From positions 1,414,368 to 1,478,367 of the forward strand of contig NZ_FOSS01000001.1 in the NCBI RefSeq assembly GCF_900114355.1: a stretch of DNA of 64,000 nucleotides, given 5' to 3'. The notes below the pieces were generated by a model that saw only the letters and a list, made by a program, of their open reading frames with translations, did no database searches and was not told the DNA's origin. The position numbers were made by a program, and so were the translations under genes. Each line of letters opens with the position of its first letter. Position 1 is the stretch's first letter. This stretch comes from Lysobacter sp. cf310 (GTDB lineage Bacteria > Pseudomonadota > Gammaproteobacteria > Xanthomonadales > Xanthomonadaceae). Below, one piece after another: positions 27,498 through 36,750 of the stretch.

Positions 27498-28670
27498 ATG
27501 GCCGCCATGTTTAAACCATTCCGCGCGGTTGCAACCGCCGCGTTGCTGACGATCGCCACCTACGCCCTCGCGGCGGAGATGCAGGGCGGTCACCCCGACA
27601 CCTACGTGGTCAAGCGGGGCGACACCCTGTGGGACATCGCCGGCCGCTTCCTTAAGCGTCCGTGGCTGTGGCCGGAAATCTGGCAGGCCAACCCGCAGAT
27701 CAAGAATCCGCACCTGATCTACCCGGGCGACGTGATCTCGCTGGCTTACCTGGACCGCCTGGGCGTGCAGCCCGGCCCGCGCCAGGAAGCCCCGGTCACG
27801 GGCATCCCGCTGGATCAGGTCGAGCCGTTCCTGAAGAACCTGCGCGTGGTCGACAGCTTCGAGCAGCTGCCCTATGTGGTCAGCCTGGAAGAGGACCGCC
27901 TGCGCGGCTCCCAGGGCCAGGTCGCCTACATCAAGGGGCTGGAAGGCGCTCAGGCCGGCCAGCGCTACGCCGTGGTCCGCGCGACCCAGCGCTACACCCG
28001 CCTGACCAAGGAAAAGTGCTGCGACGTCACCGGCCGCACCACCACCCTGCGCAGCCACGATCTGGACTTCAACGGCCGCAACCCGCCCGGGTTCCAGGCC
28101 CTGTGGACCGATTCCACCCTGCCCCAGGGCCGCGGCGATCTGCTCGGTTACGAGCTGATGCAGCTGACCACGGGCACCGTGAGCCGCGGCGAAGTCGGCG
28201 GCGTCGGCGCCAGCACGCTGGTGATCGACGATGCCGGCCGCGAAGTCCGGGTCGGCGACCGCCTGATCCCGGTCGAAGCCCAGCCCTACGACCTGCAGTT
28301 CTTCCCGCACCCGCCGAAGCAGGAGTTCCAGTACGGACACGCCCGCGTCCTGGCGGTGGCCGACCAGCTCACCAGCGGCGGCGCGCGCGACGTGGTCGCC
28401 CTGTCGGTGGGCCGCCTGGACGGCATCGACAACGGCACCGTGCTGTCGACCTGGCGCGTCGGCCGCAACGTGGTCGACCGGGTCAAGGTCGGCGCGGAGC
28501 GCTCCGAGGACACCGTCGGCCGCGCCAACAAGGTCCGCGTGCCGGACGAATACGCCGGTCACGTGATGATCTTCCGCACCTTCGACAAGGTCAGCTACGG
28601 CCTGGTGATGGAAGGCGTGCGCCCGACCCGGGTCGGCTACGAACTCAAGCATCCGGACGCGCCGTACTGA
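27498..28670 (+). CDS. Exported LysM-domain protein
   Basis: A 390-residue protein with a signal peptide (hydrophobic 9-25, ending ALAAE) and one LysM peptidoglycan-binding domain at about 36-85: DTYVVKRGDTLWDIAGRFL, WLWPEIWQANPQIKNPHLI, YPGDVISL. The remaining 300 residues form a beta-rich region without a family I can name; repeated short motifs such as VGDRLIPVE and GTVLSTWRV suggest repeated folds, and the end VMEGVRPTRVGYELKHPD is typical of this Xanthomonadaceae/Pseudomonas group. It probably anchors to or senses the cell wall. Position before dprA-smg-topA is conserved in related gammaproteobacteria as far as I know. Confidence 0.9.
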   Translation: MAAMFKPFRAVATAALLTIATYALAAEMQGGHPDTYVVKRGDTLWDIAGRFLKRPWLWPEIWQANPQIKNPHLIYPGDVISLAYLDRLGVQPGPRQEAPVTGIPLDQVEPFLKNLRVVDSFEQLPYVVSLEEDRLRGSQGQVAYIKGLEGAQAGQRYAVVRATQRYTRLTKEKCCDVTGRTTTLRSHDLDFNGRNPPGFQALWTDSTLPQGRGDLLGYELMQLTTGTVSRGEVGGVGASTLVIDDAGREVRVGDRLIPVEAQPYDLQFFPHPPKQEFQYGHARVLAVADQLTSGGARDVVALSVGRLDGIDNGTVLSTWRVGRNVVDRVKVGAERSEDTVGRANKVRVPDEYAGHVMIFRTFDKVSYGLVMEGVRPTRVGYELKHPDAPY

Positions 28671-28709
28671 TCCGGCGCCCCGGATACGGGGTTTTCCTAC
28701 CGCACGATG

Positions 28710-28740
28710 CGACGGCGCCTGAGGGCGCCGTCGTCGTTTC
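28710..28740 (+). terminator. Likely terminator after the lysM gene
   Basis: CGACGGCGCC, loop TGAG, GGCGCCGTCG: a 10-base perfect stem followed by TCGTTTC. The T tract is weak, so termination may be partial and dprA may receive read-through. Confidence 0.5.
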
Positions 28741-28757
28741 CGGGCCAGGCTGTACGC

Positions 28758-29900
28758 ATGTCCGAGACCGCCGCCGACCGCCACGCCTTGATCGCCCTGG
28801 TCGCCGCCGACGGCGCCTGCGCGCCGCGGCGGACCCTGCTGGAACGCCATGCCGGCCCCGCTGCGGCGCTCGCGGCCGGTGCCGCGGCCTGGCGCGAGGC
28901 GGGGTTGGACCCGGCCCAGATCGCGGCCCTGCGCGCACCTGACGCGATGGCGCTGGCGCGCACCCAGGCCTGGCTGGCGTCACCCGGCCGCCACCTGCTC
29001 GGTTGGGGCCACCCGGACTACCCGGCGCTGCTGCGGCGCGCGCCGAATCCGCCGCTGGCCCTGTTCGTGGCCGGCGATCCGGTCCGGCTGTGGCACCCGG
29101 CGGTGGCCGTGGTCGGCAGCCGCGCGCCCACGCCGGGCGGACGCGACAACGCCGCGGATTTCGCCCGCGCCCTGGCCGGCGCGGGCCTGGGCGTGACCAG
29201 CGGGCTCGCGGCCGGCATCGACACCGCCGCGCACCAGGCCGCGCTGGACGCAGGCGGCCTGACCGTGGCCGTGCTCGGCACCGGGCCGGACCTGGCCTAT
29301 CCGCGCGCCAATGCGGCCCTGCACGCGCGCATCGCCGAGGCCGGAGCGGTGGTCAGCGAGCACTTGCCGGGCACCCAGGGCCGGCCTTCGCACTTCCCCT
29401 CGCGCAACCGCATCATCGCCGGCCTCAGCCTGGGCACCCTGGTGGTCGAGGCGGCCGAACGCTCCGGCGCCTTGATCACCGCGCGCCTGGCCGCCGAGGC
29501 CGGGCGCGAGGTGTTCGCCCTGCCCGGTTCGATCCACAACCCGCTCGCGCGCGGCTGCCACCGCCTGATCCGCGACGGCGCCGCCCTGGTCGAAAGCGCG
29601 GCGGAGCTGAGCGAGGCCTTGGCGCCGCTGGCCCAGGAGCTGGCCGCCGACTTGCGGCTGCGCCTGAACGCCCCCATACAGTGCGGCCACACGTTCGTCA
29701 CGAGGCCCGTTCAGGATGAGCGCCTCGAGGATCGCGACTACCAGTCCTTGTGGAACGCGCTCGGCCACGACCCCACCGGTATGGATCGCCTGGTCGAGCG
29801 GACCGGATTGACGCCTGCCGTACTGTCCTCCATGCTGCTGCTCATGGAGCTTGAGGGTCGCGTAGCGGCGCAACACGGCCGTTACTTCCGCAACCGCTGA
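28758..29900 (+). CDS. dprA: DNA processing protein DprA
   Basis: A 380-residue protein that loads RecA on incoming single strands during natural transformation. An N-terminal SAM-like helical region is followed by the Rossmann-type DprA fold: [13 protein letters not shown] (about 119-131), [21 protein letters not shown] (about 145-165), [39 protein letters not shown] and [10 protein letters not shown]. The C-terminal winged helix (about 315-375, [16 protein letters not shown]) is complete. The start is ATG 28758 ([11 protein letters not shown]); an upstream ATG would lie inside the terminator hairpin. smg follows after 77 bases. Confidence 0.95.
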   Translation: MSETAADRHALIALVAADGACAPRRTLLERHAGPAAALAAGAAAWREAGLDPAQIAALRAPDAMALARTQAWLASPGRHLLGWGHPDYPALLRRAPNPPLALFVAGDPVRLWHPAVAVVGSRAPTPGGRDNAADFARALAGAGLGVTSGLAAGIDTAAHQAALDAGGLTVAVLGTGPDLAYPRANAALHARIAEAGAVVSEHLPGTQGRPSHFPSRNRIIAGLSLGTLVVEAAERSGALITARLAAEAGREVFALPGSIHNPLARGCHRLIRDGAALVESAAELSEALAPLAQELAADLRLRLNAPIQCGHTFVTRPVQDERLEDRDYQSLWNALGHDPTGMDRLVERTGLTPAVLSSMLLLMELEGRVAAQHGRYFRNR

Positions 29901-29977
29901 GCCACTCCCTGCCGAGGGGCCTAGCGGTCGTAGCCACTCCGGACCCACCGCGCCGCATGCGGCGCAGGCCGAGGGAA

Positions 29978-30466
29978 ATGAAAGAGAGCATCCTGGACGT
30001 CCTGCTGTACCTGTTCGAGCATTACTTCACCGACGATGCGGACCTGGTCCGCGACCGCGATTCGCTCCGCAGCGGCCCCCTGTTCGACGAATTGGGCCAG
30101 GCCGGTTTCAGTCCCGCCGAAATCAACAAAGCCTTCGAGTGGCTCGATGCGCTGGCGCAACAGCGGCCGGGCGTCAGCGCGCCGCGCGCGAACGGCCCCA
30201 CCCGCATCTACTTCGGCCCCGAGCTGGACAAGCTGGATGTCGAATGCCGCGGCTTCCTGATGTTCCTGGAACAGCACGGCATCCTCGACGCCGATCAGCG
30301 CGAACTGGTGCTGGACCGCGCGATGGCGCTGGATCAGGACGAGCTCGATCTGGACGACCTCAAATGGGTCGTGCTGATGGTGCTGTTCAACCAGCCCGGG
30401 TCGGAAGCGGCCTACGCCTGGATGGAAACGCAGATGTTCGAGGACGAGCCCGAACCGGTACATTAA
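29978..30466 (+). CDS. smg: Smg family protein (DUF494)
   Basis: A 162-residue acidic cytoplasmic protein of the Smg family, whose function is unknown but whose place between dprA and topA is widely conserved in proteobacteria. The start at ATG 29978 gives the family opening [17 protein letters not shown] and has GAGGGAA just upstream. The segment [19 protein letters not shown] and the closing [25 protein letters not shown] are characteristic. Confidence 0.94.
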   Translation: MKESILDVLLYLFEHYFTDDADLVRDRDSLRSGPLFDELGQAGFSPAEINKAFEWLDALAQQRPGVSAPRANGPTRIYFGPELDKLDVECRGFLMFLEQHGILDADQRELVLDRAMALDQDELDLDDLKWVVLMVLFNQPGSEAAYAWMETQMFEDEPEPVH

Positions 30467-30563
30467 GGGCGCACGAATCAAGCGCGCGGCGCCTGGGGAG
30501 GCGCCGCGCCGGCGTCGACCCCGTGGCGACGCCCTATCAAGGACGACTCCAGGGGGAGCGAAG

Positions 30564-31346
30564 ATGGCGGATTGGTATTACCACGATGCGGCGCAAGGCC
30601 GTGTCGGACCTTTGAGCGCGGAAGACCTGCAGGCGCGCTATCGCGAACGCCGCATCCAGCGCGACACCCTCGTATGGCGCGAAGGCCTGCGCGAATGGCA
30701 GCCGCTGGATCGGCTGTCCGAGGAACTGGGCCTGGACGGCATCCAGCAGGACACCGCCAAGCCGCCGCCGCTGCCGCCGGGCGGCCCGATCGGCATGAAC
30801 GCCAGCACCGCCTACGCCGGCCCCGCCGCGGCTGCGGGCGCGGGCAGCGTGCGCACCGACGTGCGCTACACCGCGCCGCCCAAGCGCGGCATGTCCGGCT
30901 GCCTGATCGCCTTCATCGTGCTGGCAGTGCTGGCGCTGCCGGTGGTCGGCATCCTGGCCGCGATCGCGTTGCCCGCGTATCAGGACTACACCCTGCGCGC
31001 CAAGACCGCGCAGAGCTTCAACGAAGCCAACGCGGTCAAGCTGGCGGTGGCCGAGCACCTGGCCGCCAACGGCCGCTGCCCCAACAACGGCGACGACGGT
31101 TTCGGCGCAGCCACCGACTACGCCAGCGCGACCACCGCGCAGATCAAGATCGGCACCATGCACAACGGCCACTGCGCGCTCGAGCTCGAGCTGCGCGGCA
31201 TCGGCCCCAAGGTGGACGGCAAGACCATCTGGTTCGAAGCCATCCCCGAGGGCGACCGCGTGGACTGGGACTGCAGCGGCGGCGATCTGCCCGCGATCTA
31301 CCGACCGGGCACCTGCCGCCCGGGCACCTCCATCAGCAACGGCTGA
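30564..31346 (+). CDS. GYF_2-domain / type IV pilin-like fusion protein
   Basis: A 260-residue protein in two parts. Residues 1-55 are a GYF_2 (DUF4339) domain: WYYHDAAQGRVGPLSAEDL and DTLVWREGLREWQPLDRL. After a Pro/Ala linker comes a single hydrophobic helix with the pilin-like sequence GILAAIALPAYQDYTLRAK (about 133-151), then ANAVKLAVAEHLAANGRCP and a globular end with several Cys. Pilins normally begin with a short leader cleaved before a Phe at the start of this helix; here the helix is internal and that processing site is absent, so it is probably a membrane-anchored relative rather than a fibre subunit. A second GYF gene follows after six bases. Confidence 0.85.
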   Translation: MADWYYHDAAQGRVGPLSAEDLQARYRERRIQRDTLVWREGLREWQPLDRLSEELGLDGIQQDTAKPPPLPPGGPIGMNASTAYAGPAAAAGAGSVRTDVRYTAPPKRGMSGCLIAFIVLAVLALPVVGILAAIALPAYQDYTLRAKTAQSFNEANAVKLAVAEHLAANGRCPNNGDDGFGAATDYASATTAQIKIGTMHNGHCALELELRGIGPKVDGKTIWFEAIPEGDRVDWDCSGGDLPAIYRPGTCRPGTSISNG

Positions 31347-31352
31347 ACCGAC

Positions 31353-32285
31353 ATGACCGATTGGTACTACAGCGACAGCGACCGCAACCGTCACGGCCCG
31401 GTGCGCGCCGAAGATCTGGAGCAGCTGCACAGCCACGGCCAGCTCTCGCCCGAGACCCTGGTGTGGCGCGAAGGCATGGAAACCTGGCGCCCCTGGCGCG
31501 AGATGATCGGCGAAGTCATCCCCGGCGCCGGCCGTCCCGCGCCGGCCGCGGCGACGTTCGCGACCGCCTCGGCCGATGCCGCACCCGACGCCGACGCCAA
31601 CCCCTACGCGATCGCCGAACCGGCCTCGCCCTACGCCCCGCCGCGCGCGGCGCTGGCCGAGACCGCCGAGGTCGTGCTGGGCGGCGAAGTGGTCTACGCC
31701 GGGTTCTGGAAGCGCGTGGCGGCCAGCATGATCGACGGCTTCGTGGTCGGCATCGTCGGCGGCATCCTGCAGATGATCCTGATGATGGTGTTCTTCGGCA
31801 TCGGCGCCGGCCTCAGCGGCAACCCGGAGACCATGTTCGAAAGCGGCGGCGCGATCGCCCTGCTGGTCCTGGTCTACCTGCTGCCGCTGGCGATGCAGGC
31901 GCTGTACTTCGGCATGTTCCATTCCTCGGCCAAGCAGGCCACCCTGGGCAAGATGGCGATCGGCATCAAGGTGGTCGACGACAACGGCGGCCGGATCAGC
32001 CTGGCGCGCGGCATCGGCCGCTTCTTCGCCTACCTGGTGAGCAGCCTGACCCTGGGCATCGGCGTGTTGATGGTGGCCTTCACCGACCGCAAGCGCGGCC
32101 TGCACGACATGATGGCCAGCACCCTGGTGGTGGACCAGTGGGCCTACACCGCCCACCCGGAGCGCCAGCGCCACGAGCTGGGCACGGTCGCGACGGTGAT
32201 CCTGGTGATCTTCGGCGTCCTGATCGCCCTGTACGTGGTGTTCCTGCTGTTCATGCTGGCCGCGGTCGGCCTGGCCAGCCGCTGA
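31353..32285 (+). CDS. GYF_2-domain / RDD family membrane protein
   Basis: A 310-residue protein with an N-terminal GYF_2 domain (DWYYSDSDRNRHGPV, ETLVWREGMETWRPW; 1-52), a low-complexity Pro/Ala linker and an RDD membrane domain from about 110: YAGFWKRVAASMIDGFVVG with the R and D residues that name the family, a glycine-rich helix pair, QATLGKMAIGIKVVDDNGG, and ARGIGRFFAYLVSSLTLGIG. The end is another hydrophobic helix. RDD proteins are poorly characterised transport-like membrane proteins. It shares its GYF head with the preceding protein and is probably co-transcribed with it. Confidence 0.88.
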   Translation: MTDWYYSDSDRNRHGPVRAEDLEQLHSHGQLSPETLVWREGMETWRPWREMIGEVIPGAGRPAPAAATFATASADAAPDADANPYAIAEPASPYAPPRAALAETAEVVLGGEVVYAGFWKRVAASMIDGFVVGIVGGILQMILMMVFFGIGAGLSGNPETMFESGGAIALLVLVYLLPLAMQALYFGMFHSSAKQATLGKMAIGIKVVDDNGGRISLARGIGRFFAYLVSSLTLGIGVLMVAFTDRKRGLHDMMASTLVVDQWAYTAHPERQRHELGTVATVILVIFGVLIALYVVFLLFMLAAVGLASR

Positions 32286-32405
32286 ACCTGAACGGACGAA
32301 GCTGAATGGGAGCCCGGTCCTAAGCGGCTCCCGGTCGCACTCGCAACGCCCCGCGCTTGACAGCCGGGGCCGCCGCATGGTCCCAATAAAAAAGGAAACC
32401 CTGAA

Positions 32406-32431
32406 CGCCCGCGGCTTCATTGCCGCGGGCG
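32406..32431 (+). promoter_or_regulatory. Leader hairpin upstream of topA
   Basis: CGCCCGCGGC, loop TTCATT, GCCGCGGGCG: a perfect 10-base stem 58 bases before the topA start, followed by TAGCCTTCTTTGCGTT. A perfect TTGACA (-35-like) lies at 32357-32362 and AATAAAAAA follows it, so the hairpin may sit in the topA leader as an attenuator, or may be the terminator of the RDD gene. Confidence 0.45.
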
Positions 32432-32489
32432 TAGCCTTCTTTGCGTTAGTCAGTTGCAGTGCGCCGGCAATGGCCCCTGCGGAGCTCCA

Positions 32490-35024
32490 ATGGCCAAGAA
32501 CCTCCTCATCGTCGAGTCGCCCGCCAAGGCCAAGACGATCAATAAGTACCTCGGCAAGGACTTCACCGTCCTGGCCTCCTACGGCCACGTCCGCGATCTG
32601 GTGCCCAAGGAAGGCGCGGTCGATCCGGACAATCACTTCGCGATGGACTACGCGGTCATCGAGAAGAACGAAAAACACGTCGATGCGATCGCCAAGGCCG
32701 CCAAGAGCGCCGACAACCTGTTTCTGGCGACCGACCCGGACCGCGAAGGCGAAGCGATCAGCTGGCACATCGGCGAGATCCTGCGCGAGCGCGGCCTGCT
32801 CGAAGGCAAGCCCCTGCAGCGCGTGGTGTTCACCGAGATCACCCCGCGCGCGATCAAGGAGGCCATGAACCACCCGCGCGCGATCGCCGGGGATCTGGTC
32901 GACGCCCAGCAGGCGCGCCGCGCCCTGGACTACCTGGTCGGCTTCAATCTCTCGCCGGTGCTGTGGCGCAAGGTCCAGCGCGGCCTGTCCGCCGGCCGCG
33001 TGCAGTCGCCGGCGCTGCGCATGATCGTCGAGCGCGAGGAGGAGATCGAAGCCTTCGTCGCGCGCGAGTACTGGACCATCGAGGCCGAGTGCGCGCACCC
33101 CAGCCAGACCTTCACCGCCAAGCTGGCCAAGCTGGACGGCAAGAAGTTCGAGCAGTTCACCATCACCCAGGGCGACACCGCCGAGGACGCGCGCAAGCGC
33201 ATCGTCGCGGCCGCCAACGGCGCCCTGCACGTCACCGACGTGGCCAGCAAGGAGCGCAAGCGCCGCCCGGCGCCGCCGTTCACCACCTCGACCCTGCAAC
33301 AGGAGGCCGCGCGCAAGCTCGGCTTCACCACCAAGCGCACCATGCAGGTCGCGCAGAAGCTGTACGAGGGCGTGGCGATCGGCGACGAAGGCACGGTCGG
33401 CCTGATCAGCTATATGCGTACCGACTCGGTCGCGCTGTCGGCCGATGCCCTGGTCGAGCTGCGCGACGTGATCGCGCGCGACTACGGCACCCGCGCCCTG
33501 CCCGACCAGCCCAACGTCTACAAGACCAAGTCCAAGAACGCCCAGGAAGCGCACGAAGCGGTGCGTCCGACCTCGGCGCTGCGCACGCCCTCGCAGGTGT
33601 CGCGCTTCCTCGACGACGACGCACGCCGCCTGTACGAACTGATCTGGAAGCGCACCGTCGCCTCGCAGATGGTGCCGGCCACGCTCAACACCGTCTCGGT
33701 CGACCTGGCCGCGGGCAGCGAGCACAGCTTCCGCGCCAGCGGCACCACCGTGATCGATCCGGGCTTCCTGGCCGTGTACGAGGAAGGCAAGGACAGCAAG
33801 GGCGCCGAGGACGAGGACGAAGGCCGCAAGCTGCCGTCGATGAAGACCGGCGACCGCGTGCCGCTGGACCGCATCCACACCGATCAGCACTTCACCCAGC
33901 CGCCCGCGCGCTACACCGAAGCGGCCCTGGTCAAGGCGCTGGAGGAGTACGGCATCGGCCGTCCCTCGACCTACGCCTCGATCATCCAGACCCTGCTGTT
34001 CCGCAAGTACGTGGAATTGGAAAGCCGCAGCTTCCGCCCTAGCGACGTCGGCCGCGCTGTGTCCAAGTTCCTGTCCGGCCACTTCACCCAGTACGTCGAC
34101 TACGACTTCACCGCCAAGCTCGAGGACGAGCTCGACGCGGTATCGCGCGGCGAAGAGGAATGGGTGCCGCTGATGGAGCGGTTCTGGGAACCGTTCAAGA
34201 AGCTGGTCGAGGAGAAGAAGGAATCGGTCGATCGCAGCGAGGCCACCGGCGCGCGCGAGCTCGGCACCGATCCCAAGAGCGGCAAGCCGGTCAGCGTGCG
34301 CCTGGGCCGTTACGGGCCGTACGCGCAGATCGGCACCGCCGAGGACGAGGACAAGCCGACCTTCGCCTCGCTGCGCCCGGGCCAGAGCATGCACACCATC
34401 GGCCTGGACGACGCGCTGGAGCTGTTCAAGCTGCCGCGCAAGCTAGGCCAGGACAAGGACGAGGAAGTCAGCGTCGGCATCGGCCGCTTCGGCCCCTTCG
34501 CCAAGCGCGGCAGCACCTATGCCTCGCTGAAGAAGGAGGACGATCCGTACACGATCGACCTGGCGCGCGCGGTGTTCCTGATCGAAGAGAAGGAAGAGAT
34601 CGCGCGCAATCGCATCATCAAGGAATTCGAAGGCAGCGAGATCCAGGTCCTCAACGGCCGCTTCGGCCCCTACATCAGCGACGGCAAGCTCAACGGCCGC
34701 ATTCCCAAGGACCGCGAGCCGGCGTCGCTGACGCTGGAGGAAGTGGTCAAGCTGATGGAAGAGACCGGCAAGCCGATGCGCGGCCGTTTCGGCAAGAAGA
34801 CCGCGGCCAAGAAGGACGCGCCGGCCAAGAAGGCGGCGGCCAAGAAGACCACGGAAAAGAAGCCGGCGGCGAAGAAGGCGGTCAAGAAGGCCGCCAAGAA
34901 GACTGCGAAGAAAGCGACCAAGAAGACCGCGGCCAAGACGGCGCCGGTGAAAGCGGTCGAGACCGTGGCGCCGCCCAAGAAGCCGATCAGCACCGCCAAG
35001 AAGCTGGTCAAGAAAGCCTCCTGA
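32490..35024 (+). CDS. topA: DNA topoisomerase I
   Basis: An 844-residue type IA topoisomerase that relaxes negative supercoils. The TOPRIM domain opens with LLIVESPAKAKTINKYL and has FLATDPDREGEAISWHI. The catalytic tyrosine is Y308 in GLISYMRTDS. C-terminal repeats such as GKPVSVRLGRYGPYAQIG and VSVGIGRFGPFAKRG replace Cys4 zinc ribbons, of which none is seen. The last 70 residues are a Lys/Ala-rich, histone-like tail (repeated AKKA units) likely to bind DNA non-specifically. The start ATG 32490 has GGAG five bases upstream. A strong terminator follows. Confidence 0.97.
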   Translation: MAKNLLIVESPAKAKTINKYLGKDFTVLASYGHVRDLVPKEGAVDPDNHFAMDYAVIEKNEKHVDAIAKAAKSADNLFLATDPDREGEAISWHIGEILRERGLLEGKPLQRVVFTEITPRAIKEAMNHPRAIAGDLVDAQQARRALDYLVGFNLSPVLWRKVQRGLSAGRVQSPALRMIVEREEEIEAFVAREYWTIEAECAHPSQTFTAKLAKLDGKKFEQFTITQGDTAEDARKRIVAAANGALHVTDVASKERKRRPAPPFTTSTLQQEAARKLGFTTKRTMQVAQKLYEGVAIGDEGTVGLISYMRTDSVALSADALVELRDVIARDYGTRALPDQPNVYKTKSKNAQEAHEAVRPTSALRTPSQVSRFLDDDARRLYELIWKRTVASQMVPATLNTVSVDLAAGSEHSFRASGTTVIDPGFLAVYEEGKDSKGAEDEDEGRKLPSMKTGDRVPLDRIHTDQHFTQPPARYTEAALVKALEEYGIGRPSTYASIIQTLLFRKYVELESRSFRPSDVGRAVSKFLSGHFTQYVDYDFTAKLEDELDAVSRGEEEWVPLMERFWEPFKKLVEEKKESVDRSEATGARELGTDPKSGKPVSVRLGRYGPYAQIGTAEDEDKPTFASLRPGQSMHTIGLDDALELFKLPRKLGQDKDEEVSVGIGRFGPFAKRGSTYASLKKEDDPYTIDLARAVFLIEEKEEIARNRIIKEFEGSEIQVLNGRFGPYISDGKLNGRIPKDREPASLTLEEVVKLMEETGKPMRGRFGKKTAAKKDAPAKKAAAKKTTEKKPAAKKAVKKAAKKTAKKATKKTAAKTAPVKAVETVAPPKKPISTAKKLVKKAS

Positions 35025-35052
35025 TCGCGCGCGCATCGCTGCCGACGAAACG

Positions 35053-35078
35053 AAAACCCCGGCCTGTCCGGGGTTTTT
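35053..35078 (+). terminator. Rho-independent terminator of topA
   Basis: AAAACCCCGG, loop CCTGT, CCGGGGTTTTT: a 10-base stem with T tract 28 bases after the topA stop. Confidence 0.92.
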
Positions 35079-35338
35079 CGTATGCGCGCGACGCATGCGC
35101 GCAACATGCGCGGCGGTATGGCGCGCGGACGCACGCGCGATGCCGCGCGCAGTCGCATCGAGGCGTTTCGATGCGGGCGGACGTGACCGCATAGCGAACT
35201 GCGCCACAGATTCGCGCGTCCGCGCGTCCTACTATCGACGGCTACGACAGATCGCGGCCATGTCCCGCGACGCGCACGACGCAGCATTTCCTGACCGAGG
35301 GGGCACCACCCACCCTTCCACTCTTGTCGGGAGTCGAC
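35079..35338. other. Spacer before the AA10 gene
   Basis: No gene supported. It is rich in alternating GCGC and ATGCGC words and contains a dyad GCATCGA / TCGATGC (35155-35161, 35168-35174). No convincing promoter pair is seen for the downstream AA10 gene. Confidence 0.5.
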
Positions 35339-36517
35339 ATGACCATCCTCAACTCGCGGGCGCAGGCCGGCTGTGCCGCCGCGCTCGCTCTGGCCGCCTT
35401 GTGGCCGCACGGCGCGGCGCAAGCGCACGGCACCATGATCCATCCCTACAGCCGCGTGTACTACTGCGCGCAGGGCAACATCGAGAACCCCACCGATCCG
35501 GCCTGTCGCGCCGCGACCCAGGTCGGCGGCACCCAGGCGTTCTACGACTGGATGAGCATCAACCAGGCCAACGCCAACGACAATCACCGCGCGGTGGTGC
35601 CCGACGGCAAGCTGTGCAGCGGCAACAACGCCACTTTCCGCGGCCTGGACCTGGCGCGCGACGATTGGCAGGCCACCGACATCGCAGCCGGCAGCTACGA
35701 GTTCCAGTTCCGCGGCACCGCGCCGCACGCCACGCGCGAATGGGCGTTCTACATCACCCGCGAAGGCTGGGATCCGAACACGCCGCTGCGCTGGAACGAT
35801 CTCGAACACTTCTGCAGCATCGGCAACACGCCCGTGGTCGGCGGCATCTACCGTCTGCAATGCACGATCCCGCAGCGCACGGGCCGCCACGTGATCTACA
35901 ACACCTGGCAGCGCTCGGATTCGACCGAGGCCTTCTACACCTGCATGGACGTGAAGTTCGCCGGCGGCGGCAATCCGCCTCCGCCGCCGCAATGGCGCGA
36001 CGCCGGCCCGCTGACCGCGCAGAACGATCACCCGATCGGCACCACGGTCAGCGTGCGCGTGTTCAACGCCAACGGCAGCGATGCCGAACGCATCGACACC
36101 GTGCTGATGGCCGGCCAGACCAGCGCCGCGGCCTGGCCGCTGCGGGTCGCGCAGAACGTGAACGCGCAGGCCAGCACGGTGCGCATCGGCGTGCTCCAGA
36201 ACGGCGCGATCACGCCGGTGCCCGCCGCCACCGGCAACCGCGTCTACCTCAACGGCAGCGGACGCACGCATCAGATCGACGTGCGCCTGCCCGATCCGCC
36301 GCAGCCGCCGGAACCGCCGGGCCCCACGCCGGATTACGACTACGTCTACCCGGCCGGCATCGGTCAGTACGTGCCCGGCCAGACCGTGGTCAAGGCCAGC
36401 GACGGCAAGCTCTACGCCTGCAAGCCCTTCCCCGAGGGCGCCTGGTGCAACATCGACGCCGACGCCTACCGCCCCGGCACCGGCTGGGCTTGGCGCGACG
36501 CCTGGATCGCCTACTGA
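35339..36517 (+). CDS. Secreted AA10 lytic polysaccharide monooxygenase with C-terminal chitin-binding module
   Basis: A 392-residue copper enzyme that oxidatively cleaves chitin or cellulose. The signal peptide (1-29) ends AAQA, so the mature protein starts with His30 (HGTMIHPYSRVYYC), the first ligand of the copper histidine brace; the second is probably H130 in GTAPHATREWAFYITREGWD. The catalytic domain ends near EAFYTCMDVKFAGGG. A middle beta-rich domain (about 222-320) resembles the second domain of GbpA-like proteins. A proline linker leads to a C-terminal carbohydrate-binding module of CBM5/12/73 type (GQTVVKASDGKLYACKPFPE ... GWAWRDAWIAY). ATG 35339 follows GGGAG; an upstream TTG is rejected. 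Confidence 0.93.
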   Translation: MTILNSRAQAGCAAALALAALWPHGAAQAHGTMIHPYSRVYYCAQGNIENPTDPACRAATQVGGTQAFYDWMSINQANANDNHRAVVPDGKLCSGNNATFRGLDLARDDWQATDIAAGSYEFQFRGTAPHATREWAFYITREGWDPNTPLRWNDLEHFCSIGNTPVVGGIYRLQCTIPQRTGRHVIYNTWQRSDSTEAFYTCMDVKFAGGGNPPPPPQWRDAGPLTAQNDHPIGTTVSVRVFNANGSDAERIDTVLMAGQTSAAAWPLRVAQNVNAQASTVRIGVLQNGAITPVPAATGNRVYLNGSGRTHQIDVRLPDPPQPPEPPGPTPDYDYVYPAGIGQYVPGQTVVKASDGKLYACKPFPEGAWCNIDADAYRPGTGWAWRDAWIAY

Positions 36518-36570
36518 GGCACGCGCGACGCAGGGGTTGCGCCCCTGCGTCGCTTGCCGGTGTCGCCTGG

Positions 36571-36702
36571 CTTCGGGGTAGGAGCGGCGCGAGCCGCGAC
36601 CGCGACAGGCGGCGACACACGCAGATTTCGGTGTCGGGCCGAGGCTCGGCGTCCGGCGATTCGTCGCTTCGGCGTCGCGGCTCACGCCGCTCCTACCCCA
36701 AG
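36571..36702. repeat. REP-pair element between the AA10 gene and tsaC
   Basis: GGGGTAGGAGCGGCGCGAGC at the left is answered by GCTCACGCCGCTCCTACCCC at the right, giving 28-30-base near-perfect inverted ends around a roughly 70-base interior. Same family as the elements at 10.2, 21.2, 21.5 and 24.1 kb. Confidence 0.85.
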
Positions 36703-36750
36703 GCAAGCCACCGCATTCCGGCCGCCGCGGCGCGGTGCGACACTATCCGC

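Noticed and set aside
30537-34394. 1285-residue open frame on the minus strand
   Set aside because: Runs opposite two GYF genes and topA, all with clear motifs. Length results from codon bias that removes stops on the opposite strand.
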